From Bacteroidales bacterium (lineage in GTDB: Bacteria > Bacteroidota > Bacteroidia > Bacteroidales > JAHJDW01), in assembly GCA_029004185.1 (NCBI GenBank), contig JAQUPB010000004.1:1-52679 (forward strand): DNA of 52,679 nt, given 5' to 3'. How positions within the stretch are numbered: position 1 is the first letter of the stretch; each line of letters begins with the position of its first letter. The notes under the pieces are model-generated. The model searched no databases. It worked only from the letters and a program-made list of their open reading frames with translations, and had not been told where the DNA came from. Shown here piece by piece: positions 16,948-24,983 of the stretch. The position numbers were made by a program, and so were the translations under genes.

Positions 16948-18243
16948 TCAGATTTTCGTATCAAGCGAAACATTATTTCCTCTTGCCCATTCAATTAATT
17001 TCTCATAATACGAAGAAAATCCCTTGTATTTTAATTCTGAAAATGCTGTATTATGGAATAAAACCGAAAAGCAAAAATTAAAATTATTTTTCAATACATC
17101 AAGATGATTTATTATTACTTCAAATTGTATATCCTTGTTTTCTTTCATGTAATGTGATAATGTTCCATCCATAAAAAACAATGGGACTTCAATGATTTCG
17201 GACTTTCTGCATTCATCAAACCCGAATAAGAAAAACGGATTTGCAATGCCATTCCTGAAGCCATATTGTTCTGCAAAGCCCAATGAATAATCCTCTTCAA
17301 TATTTAATTTCTCCTGGATTTTGTTTGTGATTCTTACATCATATTTCAGGAAATGCTGTCGTACCTTTTTTGCAGGCATTTCGGGAAATAAACAATTAAA
17401 TAATTTCAGTTGTTTCTGGAATAAATATTCATTGTCAAATGTATCGTAGCCGGGGTGAAGCGCCACAAGAGAGCCGTTTTCAAGTATCTGCTTCGCACAT
17501 TTTAATATTTTCGGATTGCTTAATTTATAATTTGCATCAAGAGGATTTTTATTCGAAAGGAAGAAATAAATTGAATTAAGGTTATGTTTTATTTCGAATT
17601 CAATTAGGGTTTTAAGTGCTTTAAAATAGCTGTCTTTATTAAGAAATAATTTATTGAATAAAACTTTTATTATTTTAATTATTGAAGTAAAGCTGAAATT
17701 ATTTAAATAGTAACCTGAATCTTCAAGCCAGCCCGAATTCAAACTGTCTACATCATGAGTTAAAATTATTTGTGAGTTGGTTTTTTTGTTTTGAATGTTT
17801 GTTCCATTTTTTTGAAGTGCCTCTTTCAAAATTTCAAAATATACATTTACGACAGGCAGTTTTACGAAATCAAATTTATATTGGAGCGAATTTTTATAAG
17901 AAAATCTGTTGTGCTTGTCTTTACTTCTGTTTATCCATTCCTGCCAGCCGGATAAAAACAGAAATGAATTTAAAAATATGTCAAAAGTTATTTTTTTATC
18001 AACCGAATATTCTTCTTTGAAATTTTCATCATAAATAAAAACAGGCACGGAAATATTTTTCCATTTTATATATTTTGGTTCGGTAATAAAAATATTATTG
18101 AATTTAACTTCATAATCACCGTAGTGCTTAATATAAATCTGTTCAAGCGCATTTTCTCCAATCTCATTATAATTATACAGCAAACGGAAATTGCACAAAA
18201 CATAATTTCGTATTTCATTATATGAAGGAAAATTTATTGCCAT
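16948..18243 (-). CDS. Polysaccharide-deacetylase-like protein (with N-terminal DUF7033-like region)
   Basis: This 431-residue protein has a central ILTHDVDSLNSGW motif, the metal-binding THDVD of the polysaccharide deacetylase (NodB) superfamily, a YFFLSNKNPLD segment and an ALHPGYDTF motif that gives the second metal site (H-x-G-Y). The N-terminal 130 residues resemble the extra domain seen in Bacteroidota members of this group. No signal peptide is seen, so it may act on cytoplasmic or lipid-linked sugars. It is the last gene of a four-gene minus-strand operon, 14 bp after yihY. Function in glycan maturation is inferred from family and neighbours. Confidence 0.78.
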   Translation of the reverse strand: MAINFPSYNEIRNYVLCNFRLLYNYNEIGENALEQIYIKHYGDYEVKFNNIFITEPKYIKWKNISVPVFIYDENFKEEYSVDKKITFDIFLNSFLFLSGWQEWINRSKDKHNRFSYKNSLQYKFDFVKLPVVNVYFEILKEALQKNGTNIQNKKTNSQIILTHDVDSLNSGWLEDSGYYLNNFSFTSIIKIIKVLFNKLFLNKDSYFKALKTLIEFEIKHNLNSIYFFLSNKNPLDANYKLSNPKILKCAKQILENGSLVALHPGYDTFDNEYLFQKQLKLFNCLFPEMPAKKVRQHFLKYDVRITNKIQEKLNIEEDYSLGFAEQYGFRNGIANPFFLFGFDECRKSEIIEVPLFFMDGTLSHYMKENKDIQFEVIINHLDVLKNNFNFCFSVLFHNTAFSELKYKGFSSYYEKLIEWARGNNVSLDTKI

Positions 18244-18257
18244 AGGAAAATATTTAT

Positions 18258-19181
18258 TTAATTTGTTTTAACAGGTGGATTCATGGCTCTGTATATGCTT
18301 ACATTTAGTTCATATCCGATAAGCAATACAAGCGAATTAATATTTATCCAGAGAAGTAAAACTATTAACGTTCCTATTGAACCGTATATTGCATTGTATT
18401 TGGCAAAATTATTTATATAAAAGTTAAAGCCGATATAAGTTAAAACCATTAAAAATGTTACAAAAATGGAACCTATTGAAATTCCTTTCCATTTCATTTT
18501 TTTTGCGGGACCAAGATAATATAAAAATGAAGTTACAAAATAGCAAAGCATCACTATTATCAGCCATTTTGCAACAATTAAAAGGTAAATAATATATTTA
18601 CCTTTTAAAAAATCAATTCTGTTTATGTATTCAAAGGATATGGCTGTAATTATTATTAAGGCAATGCCAATGAAAACCAGAAATGACAGAATGAAGACAA
18701 GCAATATTGATATTAAACGTGTTTTAAATCCCGACCTTGTTTCGGCTATGTGGTAACTTTGGTTAAATCCGTCAATCATAGCTTTAATACCGTTTGACGA
18801 AACAAACAATGCGGCCACAAAACCTACAGATAAGAGTCCTCCACGGGGACGGCTGATTATATCTTCAATGGTTGCTTTGACAACTGCGTATGTTTCGGAG
18901 GGGATAATAGATTTTAATAAATCCATTAACTGTGGCTGTAAATTATCTATCGGGATATATGGTACAAGTGTAAATAAGAAAATTATTGCCGGAAAAATGC
19001 CGAAAAACAAATTAAATGAAATGGATGAAGCTCTTGTGTTTATAGCTCCATTCTTTAATCCGTCAAAAAATAAAACAAAAACATCGTACAGGGAAATATC
19101 TTTTGTTCCGGAGATTTTAATTTTTTTCAGCAATCCAATTATGAGTGAAATCGGAAATACATTTTCTATTTTAAAGTTCAT
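18258..19181 (-). CDS. YihY/BrkB-family inner membrane protein
   Basis: This 307-residue protein has about six hydrophobic segments and the family landmarks ASSISFNLFFGIFPAIIFLFTL (here seen as RASSISFNLFFGIFP) and an SNGIKAMIDGFNQSYHI segment. The group was once thought to be ribonuclease BN but is now regarded as a membrane protein family of uncertain transport role. It follows nadC by 12 bp in the same operon, a gene order common in Bacteroidota. Length fits the family. Confidence 0.88.
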   Translation of the reverse strand: MNFKIENVFPISLIIGLLKKIKISGTKDISLYDVFVLFFDGLKNGAINTRASSISFNLFFGIFPAIIFLFTLVPYIPIDNLQPQLMDLLKSIIPSETYAVVKATIEDIISRPRGGLLSVGFVAALFVSSNGIKAMIDGFNQSYHIAETRSGFKTRLISILLVFILSFLVFIGIALIIITAISFEYINRIDFLKGKYIIYLLIVAKWLIIVMLCYFVTSFLYYLGPAKKMKWKGISIGSIFVTFLMVLTYIGFNFYINNFAKYNAIYGSIGTLIVLLLWININSLVLLIGYELNVSIYRAMNPPVKTN

Positions 19182-19193
19182 TTTTATATGAAT

Positions 19194-20030
19194 TTATTTT
19201 ATTGCTTTTAAGCTCATGTCAATGCTTTTGGCTTTATGAGTCAGGGCGCCGATTGAAATAAAATCAACTCCGGTTTCTGCAACTTCCCTTATATTTTTTT
19301 CGGTTATTCCTCCCGAAGCTTCTGTTTCATATCGTCTGCCAATTAGTTTTGTTGCCTTTTTTAAATCAACAATTGAAAAGTTATCGAGCATTATTCTGTC
19401 AACTTTGCCTGTATTCAAAGCGTCATTCAATTCTTTAAAATTCCTGACTTCAATCTCAACTTTCAGGCTTTTTTTATTTTTTTTTAGATAATTGTTTACG
19501 GCAATGATAGCATTTTTTACACCGCCTGCAAAGTCAATATGATTATCTTTTATAAGTATCATATCATACAAGCCCATTCTATGATTAACCCCTCCACCAA
19601 TTCTTACAGCCCACTTTTCTGCTATCCTGAAATTAGGAGTGGTTTTTCTGGTATCTAGAATTTTTGCTTTTGTCCCTTCTGTAAGCTTTACAAGTTTATT
19701 TGTATAAGTTGCAATTCCGCTCATTCTTTGCATACAGTTTAATATCAATCGTTCTGCTTTAAGTATATTCCGCGAATTTCCTTCAACAACAAAAACCACG
19801 TCACCTGCTTTTACCGGAAAGCCATCTTTTTTGAAAATATTAATTTTTATTTTTTTATCAATATGCTTGAATATTTTTCGTGCAAGTTCAACTCCTGCAA
19901 TAATGCAAGGTTCTTTAATGAGCAATTGTGCTTTGCCTTTTGCTTTTTCGGGTATGCAGGCAATGGAAGTATGGTCGCCGCAACCGATATCTTCTATTAA
20001 TGCGGCGGCAATAAATTTATATGTGCTCAT
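19194..20030 (-). CDS. nadC: Nicotinate-nucleotide pyrophosphorylase (carboxylating)
   Basis: This enzyme converts quinolinate and PRPP to nicotinate mononucleotide, CO2 and pyrophosphate in de novo NAD synthesis. ATG at 20030 is preferred to a TTG at 20066, which would run into the upstream gene; the product has 278 residues, normal for NadC. Landmarks are EDIGCGDHTS near the N-terminus, LNCMQRMSGIATYT, the substrate-binding LDTRKTTPNFRIAEKWAV, GGGVNHRMGLYDMILIKDNH, and the late EASGGITEKN. No nadA or nadB is in the window. It lies 20 bp after the DUF4783 gene and 12 bp before yihY. Confidence 0.96.
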   Translation of the reverse strand: MSTYKFIAAALIEDIGCGDHTSIACIPEKAKGKAQLLIKEPCIIAGVELARKIFKHIDKKIKINIFKKDGFPVKAGDVVFVVEGNSRNILKAERLILNCMQRMSGIATYTNKLVKLTEGTKAKILDTRKTTPNFRIAEKWAVRIGGGVNHRMGLYDMILIKDNHIDFAGGVKNAIIAVNNYLKKNKKSLKVEIEVRNFKELNDALNTGKVDRIMLDNFSIVDLKKATKLIGRRYETEASGGITEKNIREVAETGVDFISIGALTHKAKSIDMSLKAIK

Positions 20031-20049
20031 ATTTTGAAAGCAGGTTATT

Positions 20050-20451
20050 CTACTCTTTTGGCTCAAAGCGTAACTGATGTATTAAATATTTGTCGGAGAC
20101 TTTTCTTAAAAGATATGTAACCCTGAAACTGTTTTTATTTGTTTCGAGTTTACCGATAATGTAAGGTGAATTATCTTTCGACAAGCCTTTATGTATAACC
20201 GTAAAACTTTTAGGGGCGTTCTTTGTGAAAAATTCCTTGACAATTATTTCTGCCTGGGCTTTGCTGTATGTATCTTCATAACCGGGCAGAGTTAAATCAA
20301 TGGTGGTATTGAAAAATTTTGCAAGTTCTTTGGCGTTTCCTGAGTTTATAGCTTTTGTAATATCATCGGTAGCATCCTGAAAGCCGGCAATTAAGGTAAA
20401 ACCAAGAAATGTTATGAATGAAAGAAATAATATTATTGTAAACTTTTTCAT
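20050..20451 (-). CDS. DUF4783 exported protein
   Basis: The ATG at 20451 is chosen over an upstream ATG at 20520 because it starts directly with a signal peptide (MKKFTIILFLSFITFLG). The 133-residue product has a NTF2/SnoaL-like pattern: DITKAINSGNAKELAKFF, a PGYEDTYSKAQAE turn, then FFTKNAPKSF and a beta-rich tail ending HQLRFEPKE. This matches the DUF4783 family, found next to nadC in many Bacteroidota; function is unknown. It heads the minus-strand operon DUF4783-nadC-yihY-deacetylase-like. Confidence 0.8.
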   Translation of the reverse strand: MKKFTIILFLSFITFLGFTLIAGFQDATDDITKAINSGNAKELAKFFNTTIDLTLPGYEDTYSKAQAEIIVKEFFTKNAPKSFTVIHKGLSKDNSPYIIGKLETNKNSFRVTYLLRKVSDKYLIHQLRFEPKE

Positions 20452-20634
20452 TATTATGATTTTATTATAAAGAAATGCAATTATCAAACCAAAATTACCG
20501 AAACAAAGATATGAAATCATTTTTTGAAATAATCAGGAAACTCAAAAAATTTATAAACCCCATTAATATTTGAATTCAAAAAAAAATTATTATTTTTGTA
20601 TTACTTTTTTAATTGGCTTGTTCATAAAGTCATG

Positions 20635-20695
20635 AGTTTGGTTCAGGATGTTCGAGTTCGAGGCTAACGAAGAAATCGGACATTCTGAACAAACT
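20635..20695. repeat. Imperfect inverted repeat upstream of tRNA-Gly
   Basis: GTTCAGGATGT (20641-20651) and ACATTCTGAAC (20680-20690) form an 11-bp inverted pair with one mismatch, extended by GTTT/AAAC with a one-base bulge. The loop carries TTCGAGTTCGAGG. It lies just before the tRNA genes; it may be a transcript leader hairpin or a dispersed repeat. Confidence 0.55.
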
Positions 20696-20702
20696 AATAA
20701 AA

Positions 20703-20775
<73 letters not shown>

Positions 20776-20808
20776 CTAATTATTTAACTAAGTTCTTTTA
20801 ATAACCCT

Positions 20809-20839
20809 AAACTGGAAACTGAAAACTAAGAACTGAAAA
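20809..20839. repeat. AAACTGA/AAACTAA word repeat between tRNAs
   Basis: The stretch repeats AAACTGGAAACTGAAAACTAA-type words up to the first base of tRNA-Leu. Similar runs occur at 40831-40865 (same orientation) and 44785-44818 (inverted orientation). All three are intergenic and next to a gene end or start. Confidence 0.6.
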
Positions 20840-20924
20840 GCCCAGGTGGTGGAACTGGTAGACACGCAGGACTTAAAATCCTGTGGCTGATAAAGCCGTG
20901 TGGGTTCAACTCCCACCCCGGGTA
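20840..20924 (+). tRNA. tRNA-Leu (anticodon TAA)
   Basis: An 85-base class II tRNA with a long variable arm (TGGCTGATAAAGCCG). The anticodon arm is CAGGA-CTTAAAA-TCCTG, anticodon TAA. The T arm GTGGG-TTCAACT-CCCAC is perfect. The acceptor GCCCAGG/CCCGGGT holds one A-C mismatch and a terminal G-T pair, slightly weak for this arm; the discriminator is A. CCA is not encoded. Confidence 0.95.
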
Positions 20925-20928
20925 CAAA

Positions 20929-20965
20929 GCCGAAACGTAAGACAAACAAGCGTTTCGGCATTTTT
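20929..20965 (+). terminator. Intrinsic terminator of the tRNA operon
   Basis: A perfect 9-bp stem, GCCGAAACG (20929-20937) with CGTTTCGGC (20951-20959), encloses a 13-base loop and is followed by a T-rich tract. It lies 4 bp after tRNA-Leu. Confidence 0.88.
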
Positions 20966-21120
20966 ATTTGTTTGCTTTCTATTGAAAAATTCTCACTTTT
21001 TTCCGCACTTTTACTATATATTATGTAAAAACAGGTGTTTCACCTGCCATTTTCCCGAGTTTCTCTGTTGATGTCGGGCCTTTGGTTTTGTAATTTTACT
21101 ATAAGAGCAAACCAAAAAAA

Positions 21121-21126
21121 AGGAGG
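21121..21126 (+). promoter_or_regulatory. Strong Shine-Dalgarno site
   Basis: AGGAGG with a 5-bp spacer to the ATG at 21132. Most genes in this window have AT-rich leaders with no such site, as is usual in Bacteroidota, so this one is atypical and fixes the start codon. Confidence 0.7.
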
Positions 21127-21131
21127 CCAAT

Positions 21132-22172
21132 ATGAAAACCAAAAAAAACATAAGAAACCTTATCAGCATCATAGTTCTGATAATGACAGTTACTGTCCAG
21201 CTTAATGCACAGTATGCTATCAACTTCATTGATAACTCCACATATACTACAACATGCGGCAAAGTGGATTCTTCACAATGGGTAGTTAGAAATGATTCCT
21301 GCCTGTTGTATACACCTATACTTTATCCCAACAATGGAGCGGATGATTCAATCAAAATAAGGTATAGAATAAGGATAAACCAATCTGGTAACCTCGACAG
21401 CACTGATATAAATTATATATATATACAGAAAAATTCAGGTCAGTATAATCTTTTGAAAATGTTCCGCGGAACAAGCAATACATCTGTTTTTTCATATGTT
21501 GATTCTATGAAGATTGCTAAGACCGATGATTTCAGGTTTATAATAGCTATGCATAATAACAGCAAAACTTCAAAGTGGTTTATCAAGAACGGGGACATAA
21601 GCATTAATGATGTAGTCATATCGGAAAATATGCCTATTGAGTTACTCAGTTTTAATGCCAAATCAAACAAGAATAATGTGATGCTCACATGGTCTACAGC
21701 TACTGAAACAAATAATGATTATTTTACAATCGAAAAATCTCAGGATGGAATAGCTTTCAGCGAGCTCGTAAATATAAGCGGCGTAGGAAACTCCACTTCT
21801 ATAAGAGAATACAGTTATAATGATGAAAACCCCTATGCAATAACTTATTACAGATTAAAGCAAACTGATTTCGACGGTAAATACAGCTATTCTGAAATTA
21901 TAAGTGTTAATTCAAACATAAATAATATTTACAATACAAGATATTCAGTAATTGACGGGACTTTAAAAATAATGCTTAATTCTGACGTTTCGGGAACAGC
22001 CAGTTTTAATGTTTATAATTTAACAGGAGCCATTGTATTCAGCTATGTAATAAATGTAGAAAATAATCATGAAATTGACATTCCGGTTAAATTGCCTGTT
22101 AGAGCTATATACATAGTAAGTGTTAAAGTAAATGATATGCAACCGGTAACTTCAAAATTTTTTGTAAACTGA
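21132..22172 (+). CDS. Secreted protein with probable T9SS C-terminal domain
   Basis: This 346-residue protein has a signal peptide (about 1-26, ending LNAQ). The N-terminal part (about 27-165) is a beta-rich domain of unknown role with two cysteines. A second domain at about 167-260 begins MPIELLSFNAKSNKNNVMLTW and includes YYRLKQTDFDGKYSYSE, a fibronectin-like unit that often precedes T9SS domains in Bacteroidota. The C-terminus (PVRAIYIVSVKVN to KFFVN) fits a shortened sorting domain. A strong Shine-Dalgarno AGGAGG (21121-21126) lies 5 bp before the ATG, unusual for this phylum. The role is unknown; surface location is inferred. Confidence 0.72.
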   Translation: MKTKKNIRNLISIIVLIMTVTVQLNAQYAINFIDNSTYTTTCGKVDSSQWVVRNDSCLLYTPILYPNNGADDSIKIRYRIRINQSGNLDSTDINYIYIQKNSGQYNLLKMFRGTSNTSVFSYVDSMKIAKTDDFRFIIAMHNNSKTSKWFIKNGDISINDVVISENMPIELLSFNAKSNKNNVMLTWSTATETNNDYFTIEKSQDGIAFSELVNISGVGNSTSIREYSYNDENPYAITYYRLKQTDFDGKYSYSEIISVNSNINNIYNTRYSVIDGTLKIMLNSDVSGTASFNVYNLTGAIVFSYVINVENNHEIDIPVKLPVRAIYIVSVKVNDMQPVTSKFFVN

Positions 22173-22234
22173 TTCAATAAATATCGAAACAAACTCTTCT
22201 AATGAAAATAATTGAGAGAAAGAATAAAACGACT

Positions 22235-22290
22235 TTTTCTCCCCTATAGGGGAGATGTCCGTCCTTCAACCGGTGGACAGAGGGGTTAAC
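22235..22290. repeat. CTCCCCTATAGGGGAG hairpin repeat element
   Basis: A perfect palindrome (22239-22254) is followed by a GTCC/GGAC hairpin (22257-22260 with 22275-22278) and an AGGGGTT end. This composite form resembles short dispersed elements that I know from other Bacteroidota genomes. It separates the T9SS gene from the kinase gene and may stop transcription. One copy is seen in the window. Confidence 0.6.
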
Positions 22291-22362
22291 CCATTACGAG
22301 TTAAAGTTTTTTTATTTAATAAATTAAAATTATTTAAATTGCATTAAATTATCTGAGTTGTT

Positions 22363-24192
22363 ATGAGAAGTATTTTATCCTATATAAAGTTCATTTTTCT
22401 TATACTGGTAATGTTCATTCATTATTCTTCATTTTCGCAAGACCGAAAAAAAGAAGACAACTTTAACAAGCGAATTAAAGAAGAAAAAACTGATACCGGC
22501 AAAATAAATGTTTATATTCAGCTGAGCGATGAATACAAAGGTGAACAGCCCGATTCAGCTCTTTTGTTTTTAAATAAGGCACTCTCTTTATGCCTCGGAA
22601 TGAAAGACAACACAAATAAATTTACTGCAAATTCACTGAACAAAATGGGCGGTATTTATTATTTAAAAGGTGATTATGGAAAGGCGATGGATGCTTTTGT
22701 GAGGTCTATAGAGATTCACGAAAAAATAAATGACCAGAAAGGGATAGCATCCTGTGCTTCGGGTATGGGATTGATATATTACGAACAGGGTTTTCTGGAA
22801 AAAGCAAAAGATTATTTCAACAGGTCGTTCAGAATATATGATTCAATGGGAAGCAAAAAAGATGTAGCGGCATGCTATAATAATCTTGGTTTGGTATTTT
22901 TCGAGGAGAAAAATTATAACAAAGCAATAGAATGCTATTCGAATTCTTTAAAGATAAGAAAGGAACTGAATGACAGAAAAGGAATGTCGAAATGTTTCAC
23001 AAATATCGGAAATGTTTATTCTTCCGAGAAGAATTATAAGAAAGCATTGGAATTTTATCAGAAATCATTAAAGATAAAAGAATCACTGAATGATAAGAAT
23101 GGTATTGCAACAGTGCTTGTGAATATTTCCGAAATGAATATACTCACCGGAAAGTACAATGATGCTATAAATTATGCAAATAAAAGTCTGGAAATAGGAA
23201 AATCAATTAAATCGCTGATGCTGCAGCGCGATAACTATGAAAATCTTTCCATTGCTTATGACAGTCTCCGCAACTATGAGAAAGCATTTAGATATCAAGT
23301 ACTTTTCAAGCAGGTATACGACAGCATCTTTAACAAAGATAAGAGCGACAAGATAGCCGAGCTGCAGACAAAGTACGAAACTGAAAAGAAACAAAGAGAT
23401 ATAGAAAAGTTGCAAAATGAGAAGGAAAGTCAGGAGCTGAAAATCAGGCAAAGCAGGATTATAATTTTGTTTGTGATTATAGGAAGTGTTTTATTACTGA
23501 TTATTGGGCTGTCGCTATTGAATATGTATAAACAAAATCAATCGAAAAGAAAAATCCTGACAGCTATTGTTGAAACGGAAGAAAAAGAAAAAAAACGTTT
23601 TGCAGAAGACCTTCATGACGGACTTGGTCCTTTGCTGTCAGGCGCTAAATTATCTATAAATGAATTGCAGTCTGAAAAGCACAGCCCCGAAAAAAAAGAT
23701 GAGTTCTTTAAAATGGCAAATGATCTTATAAAGGAATCGATAAAAAATACAAGGATGATAGCAAACAACCTCATGCCGGGCGTTTTGGGCGACTATGGAC
23801 TGATAAATGCACTGGAAACATTTTGTGCTAAAATCGAAAAGACAGGCGCCGTCAAAATTTTAATCGACACTGATATTCATAACAAGCGGTATAATGCTAT
23901 TATTGAAATAACTTTATACCGGGTAATCCTCGAACTTATTAATAATACATTGAAGCACGCTGCTGCAAGCACAATTAATATTAAAATATACGAGAGAGAT
24001 AAATACCTGAATGTTTCATACAGTGATAACGGAAAAGGTTTTGAGCTACAGAAAATAATGAATGATGCAAAGAAGGGACTGGGATTGAATAATGTTATTA
24101 ACCGCATAAAAACCATTGACGGTAAATGTGAATTTAAAAGCGAACCTGACAAAGGCACACTTGCCTTGATAGAGGTGAATTATAAAAAGTAA
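22363..24192 (+). CDS. TPR-containing sensor histidine kinase (NarX/HisKA_3 type)
   Basis: This 609-residue protein has a signal peptide (about 1-26), a periplasmic array of about six TPR units (about 50-315; each with an A-x-x-Y/F-x-x-x-L pattern), a short coiled coil, and one membrane helix (about 366-389). The cytoplasmic HisKA_3 domain carries phosphoacceptor His418 in FAEDLHDGLGPLLSG. The ATPase domain shows LINNTLKHAAA and DNGKGFE, then GLGLNNV. Such TPR kinases are common in Bacteroidota; the signal is unknown. It is followed after 10 bp by its partner response regulator. Confidence 0.92.
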   Translation: MRSILSYIKFIFLILVMFIHYSSFSQDRKKEDNFNKRIKEEKTDTGKINVYIQLSDEYKGEQPDSALLFLNKALSLCLGMKDNTNKFTANSLNKMGGIYYLKGDYGKAMDAFVRSIEIHEKINDQKGIASCASGMGLIYYEQGFLEKAKDYFNRSFRIYDSMGSKKDVAACYNNLGLVFFEEKNYNKAIECYSNSLKIRKELNDRKGMSKCFTNIGNVYSSEKNYKKALEFYQKSLKIKESLNDKNGIATVLVNISEMNILTGKYNDAINYANKSLEIGKSIKSLMLQRDNYENLSIAYDSLRNYEKAFRYQVLFKQVYDSIFNKDKSDKIAELQTKYETEKKQRDIEKLQNEKESQELKIRQSRIIILFVIIGSVLLLIIGLSLLNMYKQNQSKRKILTAIVETEEKEKKRFAEDLHDGLGPLLSGAKLSINELQSEKHSPEKKDEFFKMANDLIKESIKNTRMIANNLMPGVLGDYGLINALETFCAKIEKTGAVKILIDTDIHNKRYNAIIEITLYRVILELINNTLKHAAASTINIKIYERDKYLNVSYSDNGKGFELQKIMNDAKKGLGLNNVINRIKTIDGKCEFKSEPDKGTLALIEVNYKK

Positions 24193-24202
24193 AGTATATT
24201 TT

Positions 24203-24838
24203 ATGGAAAAGAAATCCAAAATATTTATAGTCGATGACCATGAGCTGTTCAGGAAAGGATTTGCCATGGTTGTTAATACATTCGATAATGTGGAGCTATG
24301 CGGGGAAGCTTCAAACGGCAAAGAGTTTCTGGAAATAATCGGCAAAGTTGATGCCGACCTCGTATTCATGGATATAAAAATGCCCGAAATGAACGGCATT
24401 GATGCAACTAAAGCTGCTCTTGAAATTAAACCCGGTTTAAAAATAGTGGCATTATCAATGTTCGGCGAAGAAAGATACCTGCAAAGCATGATAGAAGCAG
24501 GTGTTGTTGGCTTCCTGTTAAAAGATGTACAGCGTGAAGAACTTGAAATAGCAATTAAATTAATATTAGATGGCAAGAATTATTATTCAGAAGAACTTCT
24601 TTCTTATTTTACAAAAAAATATATCAGCAATAAGCAGGATATAGACATTTCAAAGCGCGAGCTTGAAATCATGCAGCTTGTGGCAAAAGGATTGACAAAC
24701 CAGGAAATATCGGATAAATTATACATCAGCTTAAGGACTGTCGAAGGTCATAAGACAAACCTTATACAAAAAACAGGTTCGAAAAATATTGTTGATCTTC
24801 TGATTTATGCAATAAAAAATAATCTTATTGAGCTCTGA
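24203..24838 (+). CDS. NarL/FixJ-family response regulator
   Basis: This 211-residue regulator has a receiver domain (about 1-120) with VDDHELFRKG, phosphoacceptor Asp57 in VFMDIKMPEMNG and the switch lysine in FLLKDVQ. The LuxR-type helix-turn-helix at about 147-205 shows SKRELEIMQLVAKGLTNQEI and YISLRTVEGHKTNLIQK. It lies 10 bp behind the TPR kinase gene and is its likely partner. Targets cannot be read from the window. Confidence 0.95.
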   Translation: MEKKSKIFIVDDHELFRKGFAMVVNTFDNVELCGEASNGKEFLEIIGKVDADLVFMDIKMPEMNGIDATKAALEIKPGLKIVALSMFGEERYLQSMIEAGVVGFLLKDVQREELEIAIKLILDGKNYYSEELLSYFTKKYISNKQDIDISKRELEIMQLVAKGLTNQEISDKLYISLRTVEGHKTNLIQKTGSKNIVDLLIYAIKNNLIEL

Positions 24839-24983
24839 CTTTCTGAATTTTATTAATACTTTTATTGTTGTAAAAAATATTTCTTATGAAAGAAATTTAT
24901 ATTACTTTCTGTAAACATCCCAAATGCACAATAGACATGCATTAATAAGGAACTTCAGGTAATTGATTCTATACATACATTGC

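Noticed and set aside
20635-20695. T-box or other riboswitch before the tRNAs
   Set aside because: The region has an inverted repeat but no T-box-like core and precedes tRNA genes, not an aminoacyl-tRNA synthetase or amino acid gene.
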